A DNA stretch of 64,000 nt from Calliopsis andreniformis. Taxonomy: Eukaryota; Arthropoda; Insecta; Hymenoptera; Andrenidae. Below are positions 12,702 to 24,544 of this stretch, piece after piece (within the stretch, counting starts at the first letter, position 1; every line of letters begins with the position of its first letter). The notes beneath the pieces are model-generated. The model made no database searches. It had not been told where the DNA came from and saw only the letters and a program-made list of their open reading frames with translations. The stretch spans positions 9,774,961 to 9,838,960 of the forward strand of contig NC_135071.1 in NCBI RefSeq assembly GCF_051401765.1. The letters run 5' to 3'. The translations under genes and the position numbers were made by a program.

Positions 12702-12906
12702 GAGGAGACCAGGGACAAAGGTAACAATTTGGGTTTTTGACTCTGTAACTTCTAAGTTTCATACAATTTTTAAAAAGGTCGGACAGGATAATAAACCTAC
12801 ATTATTAAGCAACTTAATTATAAAAAAACTAGCAATATATTACAGCAATTTTTTTAAAATAAACTTTTCTTTAAAGTATGTCATTTGTTACTTTTGTCTC
12901 TACCCC
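12702..12906. mobile_element. Probable 205 bp pogo/Tc1-like MITE
   Basis: The left end starts GAGGAGACCAGGGACAAAGG and continues into TAACA. The right end in reverse complement reads GGGGTAGAGACAAAAGTAAC. The shared core is G(G/A)GACAAA(G/A)GTAACAA. TA dinucleotides flank both ends (12700-12701 and 12907-12908). A third, direct-oriented copy of the core lies outside the right end at 12935-12955, so this may be two overlapping or nested copies. No transposase is present. Confidence 0.5.
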
Positions 12907-12955
12907 TAGGGATGAAAGTAATATGCGGTAATTTGAGGTAGAGACGATGGTAACA

Positions 12956-13284
12956 TCCTATTGAAGTTTAAAAGTTAAATTAAGTAATAGGAAAAATACT
13001 TCTGAAAGGCATTTCTACTTGTTTTGAAGGTAAGAATAAGTGTAAGTATCGACATAAGCTTAACATAGACTTTTAAGAAGCCTGTCCACAATCTGTTTTT
13101 CTTCTACGAATATGGAACATTCTGTAAACAGTAATCCTGTATTTGAACATCACGTTTAAGAACTTAGTAACTCCATTTTTGTAAAGACCAAGGTACAGTA
13201 CTACTAAATATGTAGATAAAATCACTCGGTTTACTCCTGGCACATCTTGTATATTTGTATTCACTACTGGATAATATAGAACTT
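12956..13284. other. Non-coding AT-rich sequence
   Basis: No recognisable gene. It may still belong to a larger element that includes 12702-12955. Confidence 0.3.
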
Positions 13285-13500
13285 TTCAGATTTTCAAATT
13301 CTCATGCTTCCAAATCTTCAGGTTTTTGAACATTACGTTTGCGCTTCAAAGCTTTTAATTTGTTAAATATTTAATTCAAATTTACTAATACCATAAACAC
13401 AAACTTTCAGTTTGTTAAATTTTCCAATTTATAACTTTCAATCTTTTAAATTTCGTAATTTTAAAATGTTTAATTCTCAAATATTTTAAGTCTCTGATAA
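13285..13500. repeat. Degenerate TTTCAAA array next to a dispersed repeat
   Basis: Variants of TTTTCAAATTCTCA and TTTTAAATTTCGTAAT recur without strict phase. The array runs directly into a dispersed repeat copy. A shorter stretch of the same type adjoins the other two copies, near 36170 and 57050. Confidence 0.6.
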
Positions 13501-13860
13501 TAGAAAATCAGATAGATATAGGAAGCAGATGATAAAGGTGTCAACAATTGATGTATATTTATTAATTTTCTTTTATATATAAATGCAGATTTACTATTAA
13601 AGAATGGACTAATTCCGTTATACCGTCGAATTTCACTTAAGAGTCTCTCAGAAATGGTCTCGTGATCTACAGTGATTGATTAAATTAATATGATTAAACG
13701 AAAATGTTACATATTTGATGTTCTAGATGAAACTGTAATTCCATAACAGTAAAACTCCTCTTTTTCCTGCTTCCTACAGAAATCGATACCTTACCTATAT
13801 TTTAATACGCCAACAATACTGTTTGATTTAATATTTTCGAAGTAATATTAAATTGGAATT
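13440..13860. repeat. Dispersed repeat family R1, copy 1
   Basis: Landmarks in order are a TATTTATTAATTTTC block near 13556, TACCGTCGAATTTCAC at 13624, AAACGAAAATGTTACATATT near 13696 and ATTTTAATACGCCAACAA at 13799. The same landmarks recur in the same order at 36170-36900, and the central part recurs at 56955-57070. There is no coding potential. The origin is unknown. Confidence 0.75.
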
Positions 13861-16849
13861 ATGCTGAGATATATTTGAACAATTATACATACTCTATACA
13901 ATTTTTAAATTAGTATAAACGCTTTAAAATCTAAGTGAAATGTTATTAAAACTGTAATAGTACTTTCTGCTATAACCGTTACCATAGAATTCAAATAATA
14001 TTCCGTTAGAGATCAATACATATTAATGCATGTTTCATGGAGTTACAATGCTATCTTCATTAGTTCGGCGTCTACCAAGCACGTTTCGATTCTGTGTTTT
14101 TAGTCTCTCGTTATTTTCACGTAATGTTGGTTTGATGTAAGTAAATGGTCACGCGTGTGGATTGTTGGCATCGGACAAAAGTTTTGAACGAAAAATAGAG
14201 TGCAAATTATAATATGTCGAAAATAAAGCAAATCATTATTTGTATACCATTCTATTAACTGTGTTTATAAAAATATGAAGTCGCATAAAAATTACAGTCT
14301 AGTTATAATGTTTTATCTGTTTTATCAATAACTTAGCAGAAAGCAATACCTACGCCTTGACACTTTTCATAGTTATTTGAGAAGGGTTCATTTGAAAAAA
14401 AAAAAAAAAAAAAGTTCAATTCAGCGCAATCTGTTCTTGATTTCGTTCAAAGCACTTTTTAAATTACATAAAAATGTTTAAATTCCACAGCTGTGAATAG
14501 TCGATTTTTGTTCTACTTTGTAACACTCGTATTACTAAATATCAGCAGAATCTTGTTAAATCATGAGTAGATTGCACTGCATCGAACTTTTTTCTTTCCA
14601 ATGAGCTCTTTTCCAGCTCAAAATCTTTCCAAATAACGGTGAAAAGTGACAGGGTGTAAACCTCTGTTTTTACCTAATTTTATCAGTAATGTCGCGCCCT
14701 GATATATCCGGATCTACCCCCTGAAGCGCTATTTTAATCCTACTTCACTTTCGAATAAGTGATGAGTTCAAAGTTGCCATAATAATCTGATCATCTCCTG
14801 TATCCATATATAGAATTCTTTAAATGTTATAAAAACAACTTTTAGATTATTGAGCTCGGTACCACCTGACATTGGATCTATCAATTTGAACTTCTATAGT
14901 CTAAATAAATTTGTAACTTCCCTCATTGGCTTTGAACAACGTATAAATGGAATCCGTTACGGAACATTAACGAATATAAAGCAAACTGCTTTTATTCAAC
15001 TTGCTAATTGTATTAGCCTGCCACGTAGCTTTTCAGTTTTCCACGACCACTTCACGTTTATTACTTTTAAGTCACTTTTTAGAAATAACTAACGGATTAA
15101 TTAAACCGTTCTCTGAATGCAGTTTCGGTGCTCGTTTTATCGTCAATTTCAAAAGCGTTTAATGACTATTCTGTATAAAAACTATGTACGTACTATGACT
15201 GAGCTAGAAATTGATATACGAAATTGTTTGCACCAAAAACTGGTAAAATTTCGTAAATAATAACCTAATTAACGTCAACTCTGGCGTTCTCACTCTTTTT
15301 ACCTGAAATCCAATATAGATCTAATCGAGTGTAAAAATACAATCCTCTCAAATTGAACTCGTTCTTAACAACCTTTCTATCGTAATGACGAGATCACTGA
15401 TCACTTCATACAATAAAAACAATGTTTTCTATCGCATTGAAGGCACTGCATTATTCAATTTTAAAGGTTGTTACACTTTTCATAAAATACACCTGCATAC
15501 GTGCTTTTGTCAAATTATGTATGCATTTTTGTTCAATTTTCGATAGAACGCGCAAACCCTATTGTTTCACGCACAATGCATTATTTACACAACGTTGCAC
15601 GTTCACGATGCAACAGAAATGTTGGGTTCAGTTTTAATCCTTTTTTTCCTGTGCTCTGGCACACGTTATCCAGGCGTCTCTATTATTCTCGACTCCTTTT
15701 TATTGTCCCCATGCCTCGAAATATTTGTAACGAAATATTGTTTGGGCATTAAACTTGTTGGTCACGGGCAGCGCGTCTGATATTTCGGAAAGGTATAAAT
15801 GCATACAAACCGCGCGTCACAGCCATGAAAACGTAGCATTTGTACCTCGCAACCAAATCCGAACATTTATTTGTGTTAAATGCGCGATACTGGAATACCT
15901 TGTTCGTGCAGATATATTTTCGTGTATTATATAATGCCTTTTTCGTAAAAACCTTTCACTGTCGAGGATTTATGCCGTGTTTGCTGTTATTATCCTTTTA
16001 TTTAGCACTTGAAGTTAATAAACGTTGAGCTTTCTCAACGAACCCCCAACAAAAAACAAGAAGAGGAACGAAAGAAAACAAGAAAACAGAAACAAGAAAC
16101 GGTAAAACATAGAGATTAGTGACAGATACTTAGAGATAAAAACTTCTAATTAATTCTATCTGGCCTCCTCTATTATTTTAAAAGCTATATTTAGCAATAA
16201 AACAAGAAATAAATTAGAAGAGCAGGAACAACTATTATATTTGTTTTTATTTTATTGAAAAAAACGTGAAATTAACAAGTACGTTGGTTTTTACTTAATG
16301 TCATCGCATGAGAACCATATTTGAAGAAATTACTGTGCCCACAGTTAGAAAAAGCAAAGTTTCTCTAATGAGCCTAAGGATCTGTTGAGCTGTCACGGTA
16401 TTCGAGATGCAGAATTCTACATGTCAGAATAAAAATTCGACATTCGATATCTGATAAGTCGAAGGAGAAACGTCGATGACGCAGCACACAGGTGCTCTGG
16501 CCGTTAACTTGATCCTCGTTTCGAGAGGAAATGTCGCGTGATCTAAAGGAATGGCAAGGAATCAGCTGTGTGAATTCATTGAACGCGATTCAATCGTTAC
16601 ACGGACCGGTTGCGTGCACCAGTGTGCAGCTTCTGATCCCGGTGCCGACGTTGCTGTCGAGTAAATCGCTGAGAAACGCGATACTCGAACCGCTGAATCG
16701 CAAACCCGACGAGAAAGCAGCGATAGTAGCAAACAGCAATAAATAGTGGAGGAGATTTAGCAGCATTTATGAGCACCAATTCTGAATAAGCTTGTACACT
16801 TGAGGTAGAAGAGTCACTCTCAAATTAACAGACACGGTAATCAAGTGTA
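13861..16849. other. Non-coding sequence with islands at 15540-16030 and 16440-16750
   Basis: No gene is recognised. An A19 run lies at 14396-14414 with no retroposon body visible next to it. The two islands have intact CpGs and overlapping frames of 60-80 codons in several phases. I read these as candidate regulatory DNA rather than exons. Confidence 0.35.
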
Positions 16850-17244
16850 CAGTAGTGGCCATTGAAATTGCACCACCTTATGAACAGGCATTGATTGCAA
16901 AAGTGGATTGAACCACATTTTTATCGAAATTGAGTTAGTGGCATTAGTATATTACGAAAAAAGCCAATATTTAGATCGCCTATTTTTCACACCTTTTCTA
17001 TTTTTCCGAATAGTGGAGTTAGTCTGTTGTTGCTCTAAATGCCTCAAATATCAATGCTTTTGGTTCAACTGTCACATGAGAAGTCACATGAGAAGTGTGT
17101 TGTGTGTCATTAATCTAATTCTCTTGTTTCATTTGAAATTTTGATTTGTATAACATTTTAGATGTATTTAGGTATTACGTTTATTATTATTTTCATATTC
17201 AACAAATAGTAATTTTAACGTTGTCATTTTATTGGTCACTACTG
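16850..17244. mobile_element. 395 bp Tc1-like non-autonomous transposon
   Basis: The left end CAGTAGTGGCCATTGAAATT and the reverse complement of the right end, CAGTAGTGACCAATAAAATG, match at 11 of the first 12 bases and diverge inward. TA flanks both sides (16848-16849 and 17245-17246). CAGT(N)GTGGCCA-type ends are typical of Tc1-like elements. The interior is too short for a transposase, and the 78-codon plus-strand frame in it resembles none, so this is an internally deleted copy or MITE. It contains a perfect 12 bp tandem duplication (TCACATGAGAAG) at about 17071-17095. Confidence 0.8.
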
Positions 17245-17246
17245 TA

Positions 17247-18084
17247 GTTCTTACAGGATTACGTAAAAACTGATTTTTGAAGAGAATTCATACAAAGAAT
17301 TTTTCTCTTTTTCCCATTTAAACGCGAGAAGTAAATTTCTTTTTAAGACACTTCAAAATCTCAGAACACCGTGTTTGTCAAATTTTGAGTTTGCTAATAG
17401 TGAGCTTAACACAGGGTCAAAATGAAATATCGTTCGACAGAGAAGCAACGATAGAATAGAAAGTTTGTCCGACCAGTCACCATCTCGACCAAACCAAAAC
17501 TGTCGCTGAAACTCAAGAGACTCTCAACCGAAAGTTCCCACTCGGAAGCATGAAACTTGTCGATGCCTTTACTCACCCCATATGCTGCATCTGTTGAACT
17601 GCTATTCGATCGGTGTCCATCGAGAACTTGATTGGTTTCATATGTCTCCAAGCATACTCTGTTCGACAACTGTATTACATTATAGTTGTGAGGCAATGTT
17701 CTATCTGTGAAAGACGATGTTGTCGGGAAATAGAATGTCAGGAGTAACCAGGTTCTAGTACTGTTAGCCGAAGTCTCTTCAGAGGACATTGGAACAAGTC
17801 ATAGTTGTTTTCAGTTTGCATCAAGGAAGTGTCAAGCTGAATATTGAGGTTACTATCAAAATGTTACTTGTGAGATACTGAAGGTTTCCTCTGTCAAGCT
17901 GTGCTGACATTTATATTATGTGATGTTAGAATTGTTACTATTATGGATATATGTATACTATTTAATCAAAGAAGAATAGAAGAGATATAGTTGTTTAAAT
18001 TACTATGATAGGGATTCTGCACAAAATGGCTTTTTCCATTAACTACACAATTTTACAGTAACTCGGGATACATTTCTATAAAAT
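17247..18084. other. Non-coding sequence
   Basis: A 127-codon minus-strand frame at 17406-17789 is Ser/Thr-rich, has a poor start context and resembles no family. I do not call it a gene. Confidence 0.3.
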
Positions 18085-18560
18085 TCTGAGACCAAGAAGA
18101 TATAAAATGTACGCTAATATCATATTTGCATAAAGATAGAATGAGAACCATAGACCTCGGTACCTATATGTAATCACCTACTCCTATTTTCTTATACTTT
18201 CTTGTGACCCCATTGTGTTTAAGTATTCCTACGTCCTAATTACACAAGAGATAAAGGAAACGTTACGATCAGCTATATTTCAAACTTGCTGTAGTACATA
18301 AAACTCTCATATAAAGATTCATAAGCCCATAATGACTCTAGATACTTATTCACTTCTAAAATTTTGATACTAAAATAATACAAAATTAATACACTCACAT
18401 CATTTGCATGAAGATAGAACGATAACCTATCTCGTATTTCTATTCTTTTATTCTTATTTATTTCTAATAATTCTTATTTAATCTTACTCATTCCTATATA
18501 TTTCTATTTCTATGTTACTTTATGCTTAAGAATCTGTACACTAAGTAACCAAAAATTCAA
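18085..18560. repeat. Diverged tandem duplication, period about 279 bp
   Basis: ATTTGCATAAAGATAGAA at 18123 and ATTTGCATGAAGATAGAA at 18402 head two diverged copies. Each continues through a TATTTCT/CTTATACTT-rich stretch to an AAG-containing tail. The second copy carries extra TTCTTATTT-type simple sequence. Confidence 0.55.
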
Positions 18561-18609
18561 GAAGAAAATTAGAAATATTTAGAATAGTTGAGAAGGACAG
18601 GTGAGATTT

Positions 18610-18840
18610 CAGAATGAGAGAAATATTTCACAAAAGTGAATGCAAAGGTGGTCGTGACGAGCTGAAACGAGGGGAAGAAATTACACACGATGTGGATGGA
18701 AGTAAAATGGACACGGCGAATTCGCTGATGTTCAATGGCAAAATTATGCGAGGGACGAAACGGGTTCGTCACGAAAGTTCCCTGGGCTCTCAACGATAGT
18801 CGTACGGTTAGCAATTCAGTGGATGTTCTCGGATGCAAAC
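18610..18840. other. GC-richer island
   Basis: CpG-containing sequence open on both strands (a 118-codon minus frame and plus frames). None is recognisable. It abuts the repeat array to the right. Confidence 0.35.
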
Positions 18841-20370
18841 TCGAGCCGAGGATGTTCGTGGCAGCTCCCACTTCCATGATTAGCATACCTACCGATAATG
18901 ACCTCTCGATCGACATATTTATCATTCTGGCCTGGTTTAAAGATAATGCACCGAGTTCGAGAACCTTTTTGCTGGAGACTGCCCGATAAACTCTGGAAAA
19001 CTAGTTTTCTTATTTACCAATACGGACTTTGTATGCTAAGGAAAATTATTTTTTATAATTTAATACGTGTTTCAATTTATGTGAACCTACTCTTTGTTTA
19101 TGGATGTTTGCAGTAGATTTTCAAAGTTTTAAAGTTTCAAATTTCTAAATTCAAGTGCTTAGAATTCTAATGTTTTCAAGTTTCTAGAGTTTAAAGTTCT
19201 GAAAGGTTTAACATTTCAAACACCTTTTTTTTGAAATTATTAGATGTTTTCAAAGTTTCAAATTTTGAGACTATTATCTTTCAAAATTCTCAAATATTCA
19301 AATTATGCGCAATTTTAAGCTCAGGCTGAGGTTGTTCGTAGCAGCTCTCGCTTTTATGATTAGCATACCCACCGATAATGACGTCTCGAACGACATCATC
19401 CTCGTCTGTCGAAAGATAATGCCCGAGTTCCAGAAGCTTTCGCTGGAGACTGCTCGTTAAACTCTAGGAAACTAGTTTTGTTATTTATCACTACTATTGT
19501 AGCTCTTGTCAGAGACCTGTTTTACTGGAGAATATGATATTGTTATTGATTTTTTATCCTTTGATACGTTTAGTTGCATACATAATTAGGGGAGGTACTG
19601 GTGCTGGAATTATGAAGAAGTACTCAAGGAATTATATTTAATGTATTATATTAAGCTGAACGTGGAAACCTCTTAATAAAGTAGTTTCGTCATTTACCAA
19701 CACCCTTGTAGCTCCTGTCATAGACCTGTTCTACTGACAAAAATATATTTTTTAATATATTTTCTAAACAAATAGATATTCTCAAAAATTCTGAACATAA
19801 TTGGATTTGTCGGGCAAGAATATGCAATTATCCCATTTATGTAATTTTTCTACACACAGTAATTTTCGTAATATTAAACCAACCAAGTTTTGCCACTCTG
19901 GGTTTTCCACTGCCAATTCTGTAAGTGATTTTCTCACTTAACATTGAGGATGGTTTTTACTTCGTATAATATAAATGTCAGTCGATAAAAAAAATACGCG
20001 TCGAATAATTTCGACTATTCTATAAACCTGCCATGTTCTATTAATATTAGAGATTTACAATTTAGGGTGTTCCATTAGTTACCCCTAAAATAAAAATTCT
20101 CTGCAGTTTGATGCGTTTAGTTATATTCTTTATTAGTTAAACGAAGCCATTGTTCATGGTATCATGAAAGAACGAGTGGTTATTGCTATATTGCGTGAAG
20201 GTAAATTATAAAAAATTCTTAACTACATAGTTTTGTTATTTACTAACACTACTGTAGCTCTTGTCAGCGACTTGTTCTGTCGAGGAAAATGAAATTACTG
20301 TCGATGTTCTGCCCTTTCATTTGTAATTGAGTGAAGTCACTGTTGATCGAATTATGAAGAAACAACGAAC
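18841..20370. repeat. Diverged ~207 bp repeat cluster interrupted by a nested insertion
   Basis: Block A (18841-19030) and block B (19321-19640) share ATGATTAGCATACC(T/C)ACCG and the downstream GCTGGAGACTGC(C/T)CG. The B, C and D units share an anchor GTAGCTC(T/C)TGTCA at 19499, 19708 and 20254. B to C is 209 bp. C to D is 546 bp because about 340 bp (roughly 19745-20085) interrupts copy C. With that removed the spacing is about 206 bp. A TTTCAAA array (19112-19310) lies between A and B. Confidence 0.75.
19745..20085. mobile_element. Possible nested insertion of about 340 bp
   Basis: It interrupts one unit of the ~207 bp repeat. The flanking halves of the unit (ending near GACCTGTTCTACTGA and resuming near TTTGATGCGTTTAG) are contiguous in the neighbouring copy. 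The right part carries AGGGTGTTCCATTAGTTACC, which looks like a transposon end, but no matching left terminus or target duplication was found. Confidence 0.4.
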
Positions 20371-20957
20371 GATTTTTTAGTTAATACAGACACAGTCGAT
20401 TTGCGTAGGCGGAAACGAAAATCGAAGAAAGTGGAACGCGTGGAAATGGAGCCTCGAGTTAGTACAAATAACTCGTGGAACGTTTTGTCCTTTTATGCTT
20501 GTAAATGGCAGGCAACTTCGGCTGTTACCGTTCACGCGGAATTGCATGAAAATTACACCCCTCCCGAGGAATGTACGATCGGACTTAACAGGAACGAGTG
20601 CCGCGCGAGCGAAAAAAAGCACAGAACTGGCAGATTTACTGGCGAGAAGGAATGAAAGTAAAACGTAGCTGAAATGCGCGCCATGAGGATTCCTATGCTC
20701 ATGTGTGCATAGTGTATATAAGGTAGACGGAAAAAAGATACCACTTGGATGCAAGAAAATTATAGCAACGGGGAAACGTGTTCGGTTGCAGTGGATAACG
20801 TCTGAATTTTTGAAACAGATATACAATATACAGATATAAAAATATAGTTCTCCAGAACAATCTCAATTTTCGTAGTAATCGTCTGTCAGTTTGTTCGATC
20901 AACATTTGTTTAAGCCTGGATTTTTTTCTAGCTTACTTGTTGTATATCATGTCCGAT
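20371..20957. other. GC-richer island, no gene recognised
   Basis: About 20400-20720 is CpG-containing and open in several frames on both strands, including a 149-codon minus frame without recognisable features. Promoter or enhancer DNA is possible. Confidence 0.35.
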
Positions 20958-20959
20958 TT

Positions 20960-21738
20960 CAGTCTGAACAAAAAAATGGAACATTTCTGCTGCGATCCTC
21001 GTATAGACGTGTTTATAAAAAATATCGTCGCAGCAGTGTCTAGTTTCACAGTGCGCGAAGAGCTCCAAAGTTAAATAGTGAAGTCGATTTATGACATCTA
21101 ATTATCAGTAACCACCACTATCTACATCCACGGCTTAAAAGAGTCAATATGTATCCCCGAAGAGTGATAGGCTCCTGTCAAGGAGGTCCACCCTAACTCA
21201 CAGCTTCAAGCACACAAAAATCTAGCACAACCCACAGACATGGAGCAACACAGAAACTCATACGCTACTGTCACAAAATATAACACATTCCCATCCAAAG
21301 ACCAAGCCATCGTCACTGACTCAGTAGAAGGCATTTCTATAAATGATTAAATTTTTTAATTTTTAATTCAAAATTAACAAACCTCTCTGACATAAGATTT
21401 GCTTCCAAAATATCAATGAACAGAGTCTGCATTTATTTGTCCAACAAATTGATAGTCGATGAAATATGTGACAAAAAGTCATCATAGGAAACACTACATT
21501 AGTAATAAGACCATTGGTTATAAAATTCAAACGCTTAATATTGTCGAATGTGTGTCCGATTATCCTCTACTATATCCTTATAAACGAACTAGAAAAGAAA
21601 ATGAAAATGTCAACTGACTTCATGTTTTCTCGAATGATCGTATTTATACGAAATATACAGATATATAAAATGTTCTATTATTTTGTAGGAAACTGTACGC
21701 AGTTATCACTCATGAAAAAAAACTATTTTCATCGATAG
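20960..21738 (+). mobile_element. Degenerate non-LTR retrotransposon 5' region with broken ORF1
   Basis: Three short frames read successively as an ORF1 (nucleic-acid-binding, gag-like) protein of I/Jockey-type elements. Frame 1 from ATG 21240 contains SYATVTKYNTFPSKDQAIVT and stops at 21350. Frame 2 from about 21392 contains SKISMNRVCIYLSNKLIVDE. Frame 3 from about 21514 contains KRLILSNVCPII and LINELEKK and ends at 21738. The two frame changes and internal stops make it a pseudogene. The CCHC zinc-knuckle region expected further on is missing. Sequence from 20960 (CAGTCTGAAC) to 21239 has the position of a 5' UTR. No ORF2 follows, so the copy is truncated. Family-level assignment is from recalled motifs and no search was run. 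Confidence 0.7.
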
Positions 21739-24440
21739 TATTTATTATTAAGAATATATATAATATATATAATAGTCTTTATAAATAGTTCTGACAATTT
21801 CTCAACAGAATCGAGTCAATCATATTCAGCGATTTCGAAATCATTTAGCCTTAGCGTAATTTAAATCTTAAGCACTGTGTCTTCTTTCAGCGGTGCATAT
21901 CGCTGATTCCAAGCGTTTTTCGAACACGGTACGTTACTCGCGTTAGCTGCGTTATATTCACATAATTGCCAGAGGGAAGAGGCCATACAAATAAAAGTAA
22001 TGTTATAGGATACGTCCCGAGGGTAATCTCTGCTTAATGGAAATACGACAAACAGACCGCCTACACATATCGTTATCGAGGAACATCGAAATACGTATTA
22101 AATGTGGAAAACTGGGTTCTGGTGATTAATTGAATCGAGTATCAGCTAGCTTGGAAACGGAGACAATTTTTAAAAGTTCCTTGAGCAGGGACAAAGACTC
22201 GTTAAAGGTATAAATGTGGAGGAATCGAAAGAAGAAGTGAGTTTACTGGTGAGTTTAGCAAGTTCTCAATTTATCAAAAATTAACTCTTTTTTTTCTTAT
22301 AATTTAGCCAAAAGGAACTCGTTCGTTTTTTTATTTGGCCTCAAATTATTTGTATCTTCCTATTAGAATCTCTCCATCCTCCAGAAGAGAACAAGTTATT
22401 CAAATATATGTGCAGTGTCTAAAATGCATGGATTGATGCATGTCTACTCGTATATTGACATATTTCGTTGCAGATGAAGTAGAAGAATTCAATATTGCTG
22501 TTAGATAATTCCTAGAAGTGGTTGTTAACCTTTTCAGTACTGTCGACGGATATATATATATACACGTATATTTTTATTATATGCTGCTCGTATCGAAAAG
22601 GTTAATATTTGATTATTGGAAAATCGATATCTAACATTGGAATATTCTGTAAATAACGTTGCTATAAACTGCTTTCGTTCAAACGAAATTGTAAATTAGC
22701 AATCCAGTTGCGACATCAGAGAGGCAATTTATTATCAGAACATACATTATTATTAGAACATTTTGAATTTTTGGGAAGGAGAACGGGTATTTGAGTAAAG
22801 TCTTCTTTGCCAATAGCATTTTTTGCACTTATGAAATTTGTTTAATACATTTCATTTCTGCAAAATTTTGAGCTTTTTAAGAATCTTATTTTAACTACAG
22901 AAACGAAATAATTTTCTTCATTACTTAATATTAACTTCAGATAAAATCTTCAATGTTTTGAAATCATATGCTCGAAACTTTTGTGTGACATTTATTGTAA
23001 TCGTTCATTCTCTTTCGATATCCAAGGAAAACACTAATGAGAAGGAAACGAGAGTGCTCTTGAATGGTACGTACAAAATATTTCCACGTACAATAATATA
23101 TAACATATTCAAATATGCGTTTCGTATAACAATTACGGTTTCAGTCCCGATTAACGACTTGCCAAAGTATTATGTGATCGTTGGCAGACTGCTTAGCGTA
23201 GTTTCGTAAATAAACGGGTCATGTTTAACGATCGTATTAAGAGTTCGCAATACAAAGCAAAATGTACAATATTTCGAAGCTAACAATTACACATCGAATA
23301 ACAATGTAAACTTTACATCGGTCCATGTTCCATTCATTGCGGTATTAATTAAAATTATTTTTATTCCAGCCATTATTTAGTATCTCAATGGAAAGAGAAT
23401 GGCATTCTTGAAGCTAAACCAGGGGTTTCCGACAAAGGTCAATTCATGGAAATACTGTGAAATGCAAGTCGAATGAGTTTTGCACCTGAAACCCCAGAGC
23501 TCGCGCGGCGTTCCGTCACGCAGAATGTATAGGCGTGCATTTTTATTACCAAGATCGCGACTTCTAGCCACGTGGAACGAGCCGAACGATGATATTTACG
23601 AGCCTTTATGCACGACCTACGCGCGATTACACGTGTATGGGTGCAATAAATATCCCGAACGACGATTCGATCCGAGGCGGAAAATGAACAAGTGCTCCTC
23701 TTTCTGCACCCGCTGTCAATTCGTTAGCCGTTTGTCTACCCCAGTCAAACATGGTTTATATGCGACAGTATTATACTCACTGTGGGACTGTGGTTTCTGG
23801 AGTAGTTGGGTAGCCGAGATCTGCGTCAAATTTATGTGATTCTTTCGCACTCTGCAGAGTGCAGTCTTCTAAGCGTGATGGCCTGCTGCTTTATTTCCTC
23901 AAAGTGTCATAAAATGTGGATTTTTCCTGTTATTCTGGCATTTTTCTTCCTTCTTGCATACGCATCAGTTGAAGTATATGGGAGGATTTGGATTGGTAGA
24001 AGTTTCGTATGGAGTGTTGTATGGTAGAGCCTCAATTAACCTACTTTCTTGATTATCTATTAGGGTTTTCTGTTGATTATCTATTAGATTTTCTATTAGG
24101 GTTTGGATTATTTTGTACATCAACGGAGGGAGTACAATAGAATTGATTTTAACAAATCTAAGAAAATATAAAAAATTTGTTATCAATGGAATACTTTAGT
24201 TTTCAATTTAGCCTTAAGTCAATCGATTGCTGAAACTGATTAGTGTATCGAGGTTCCACTATATTTTGATGTTTTGTTCCTATTGTTGAAAGTTCTGACT
24301 TTATTCTTATTAGTCGAGGTAAGTAATGGCCTATCGTAAGCTGGATTATTTTCAATTGGCAACTTTTCGATTGGTTGCTAAAGAATTTTTCGGTGGGTGG
24401 TATTTTCGTGGGTGTCTATTGAAAATTCAGTAAACGTTTT
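21739..24440. other. Non-coding sequence with an island at 23480-23830
   Basis: No gene is recognised. A (TA)n tract lies near 22550-22570. The island at 23480-23830 is CpG-containing and open in several frames, including one of 119 codons without a known domain. At 24049-24110 a short imperfect tandem repeat of TTGATTATCTATTAGGGTTT is seen. A donor-like GAG-GTAAGT lies at about 24316, with no supporting exon. Confidence 0.35.
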
Positions 24441-24544
24441 TCATACAGGATGTTTTAAAAGCATGTTGCAGTCACTTTTTTAAATATAATATTTAAGGTC
24501 ACATCTACCCATCAGGATCAAGTGTGACTACTTTGGTGAAAAAT

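Noticed and set aside
14396..14414. A19 run as a possible retroposon tail
   Set aside because: No element body, target duplication or polyadenylation signal is visible next to it.
17406..17789. 127-codon minus-strand ORF, Ser/Thr-rich
   Set aside because: Start context is poor (pyrimidine at -3). No domain is seen, and nothing nearby supports a gene.
20377..20826. 149-codon minus-strand ORF
   Set aside because: It lies in a GC-richer island with overlapping plus-strand frames. The translation has no recognisable family and no splice or start support.
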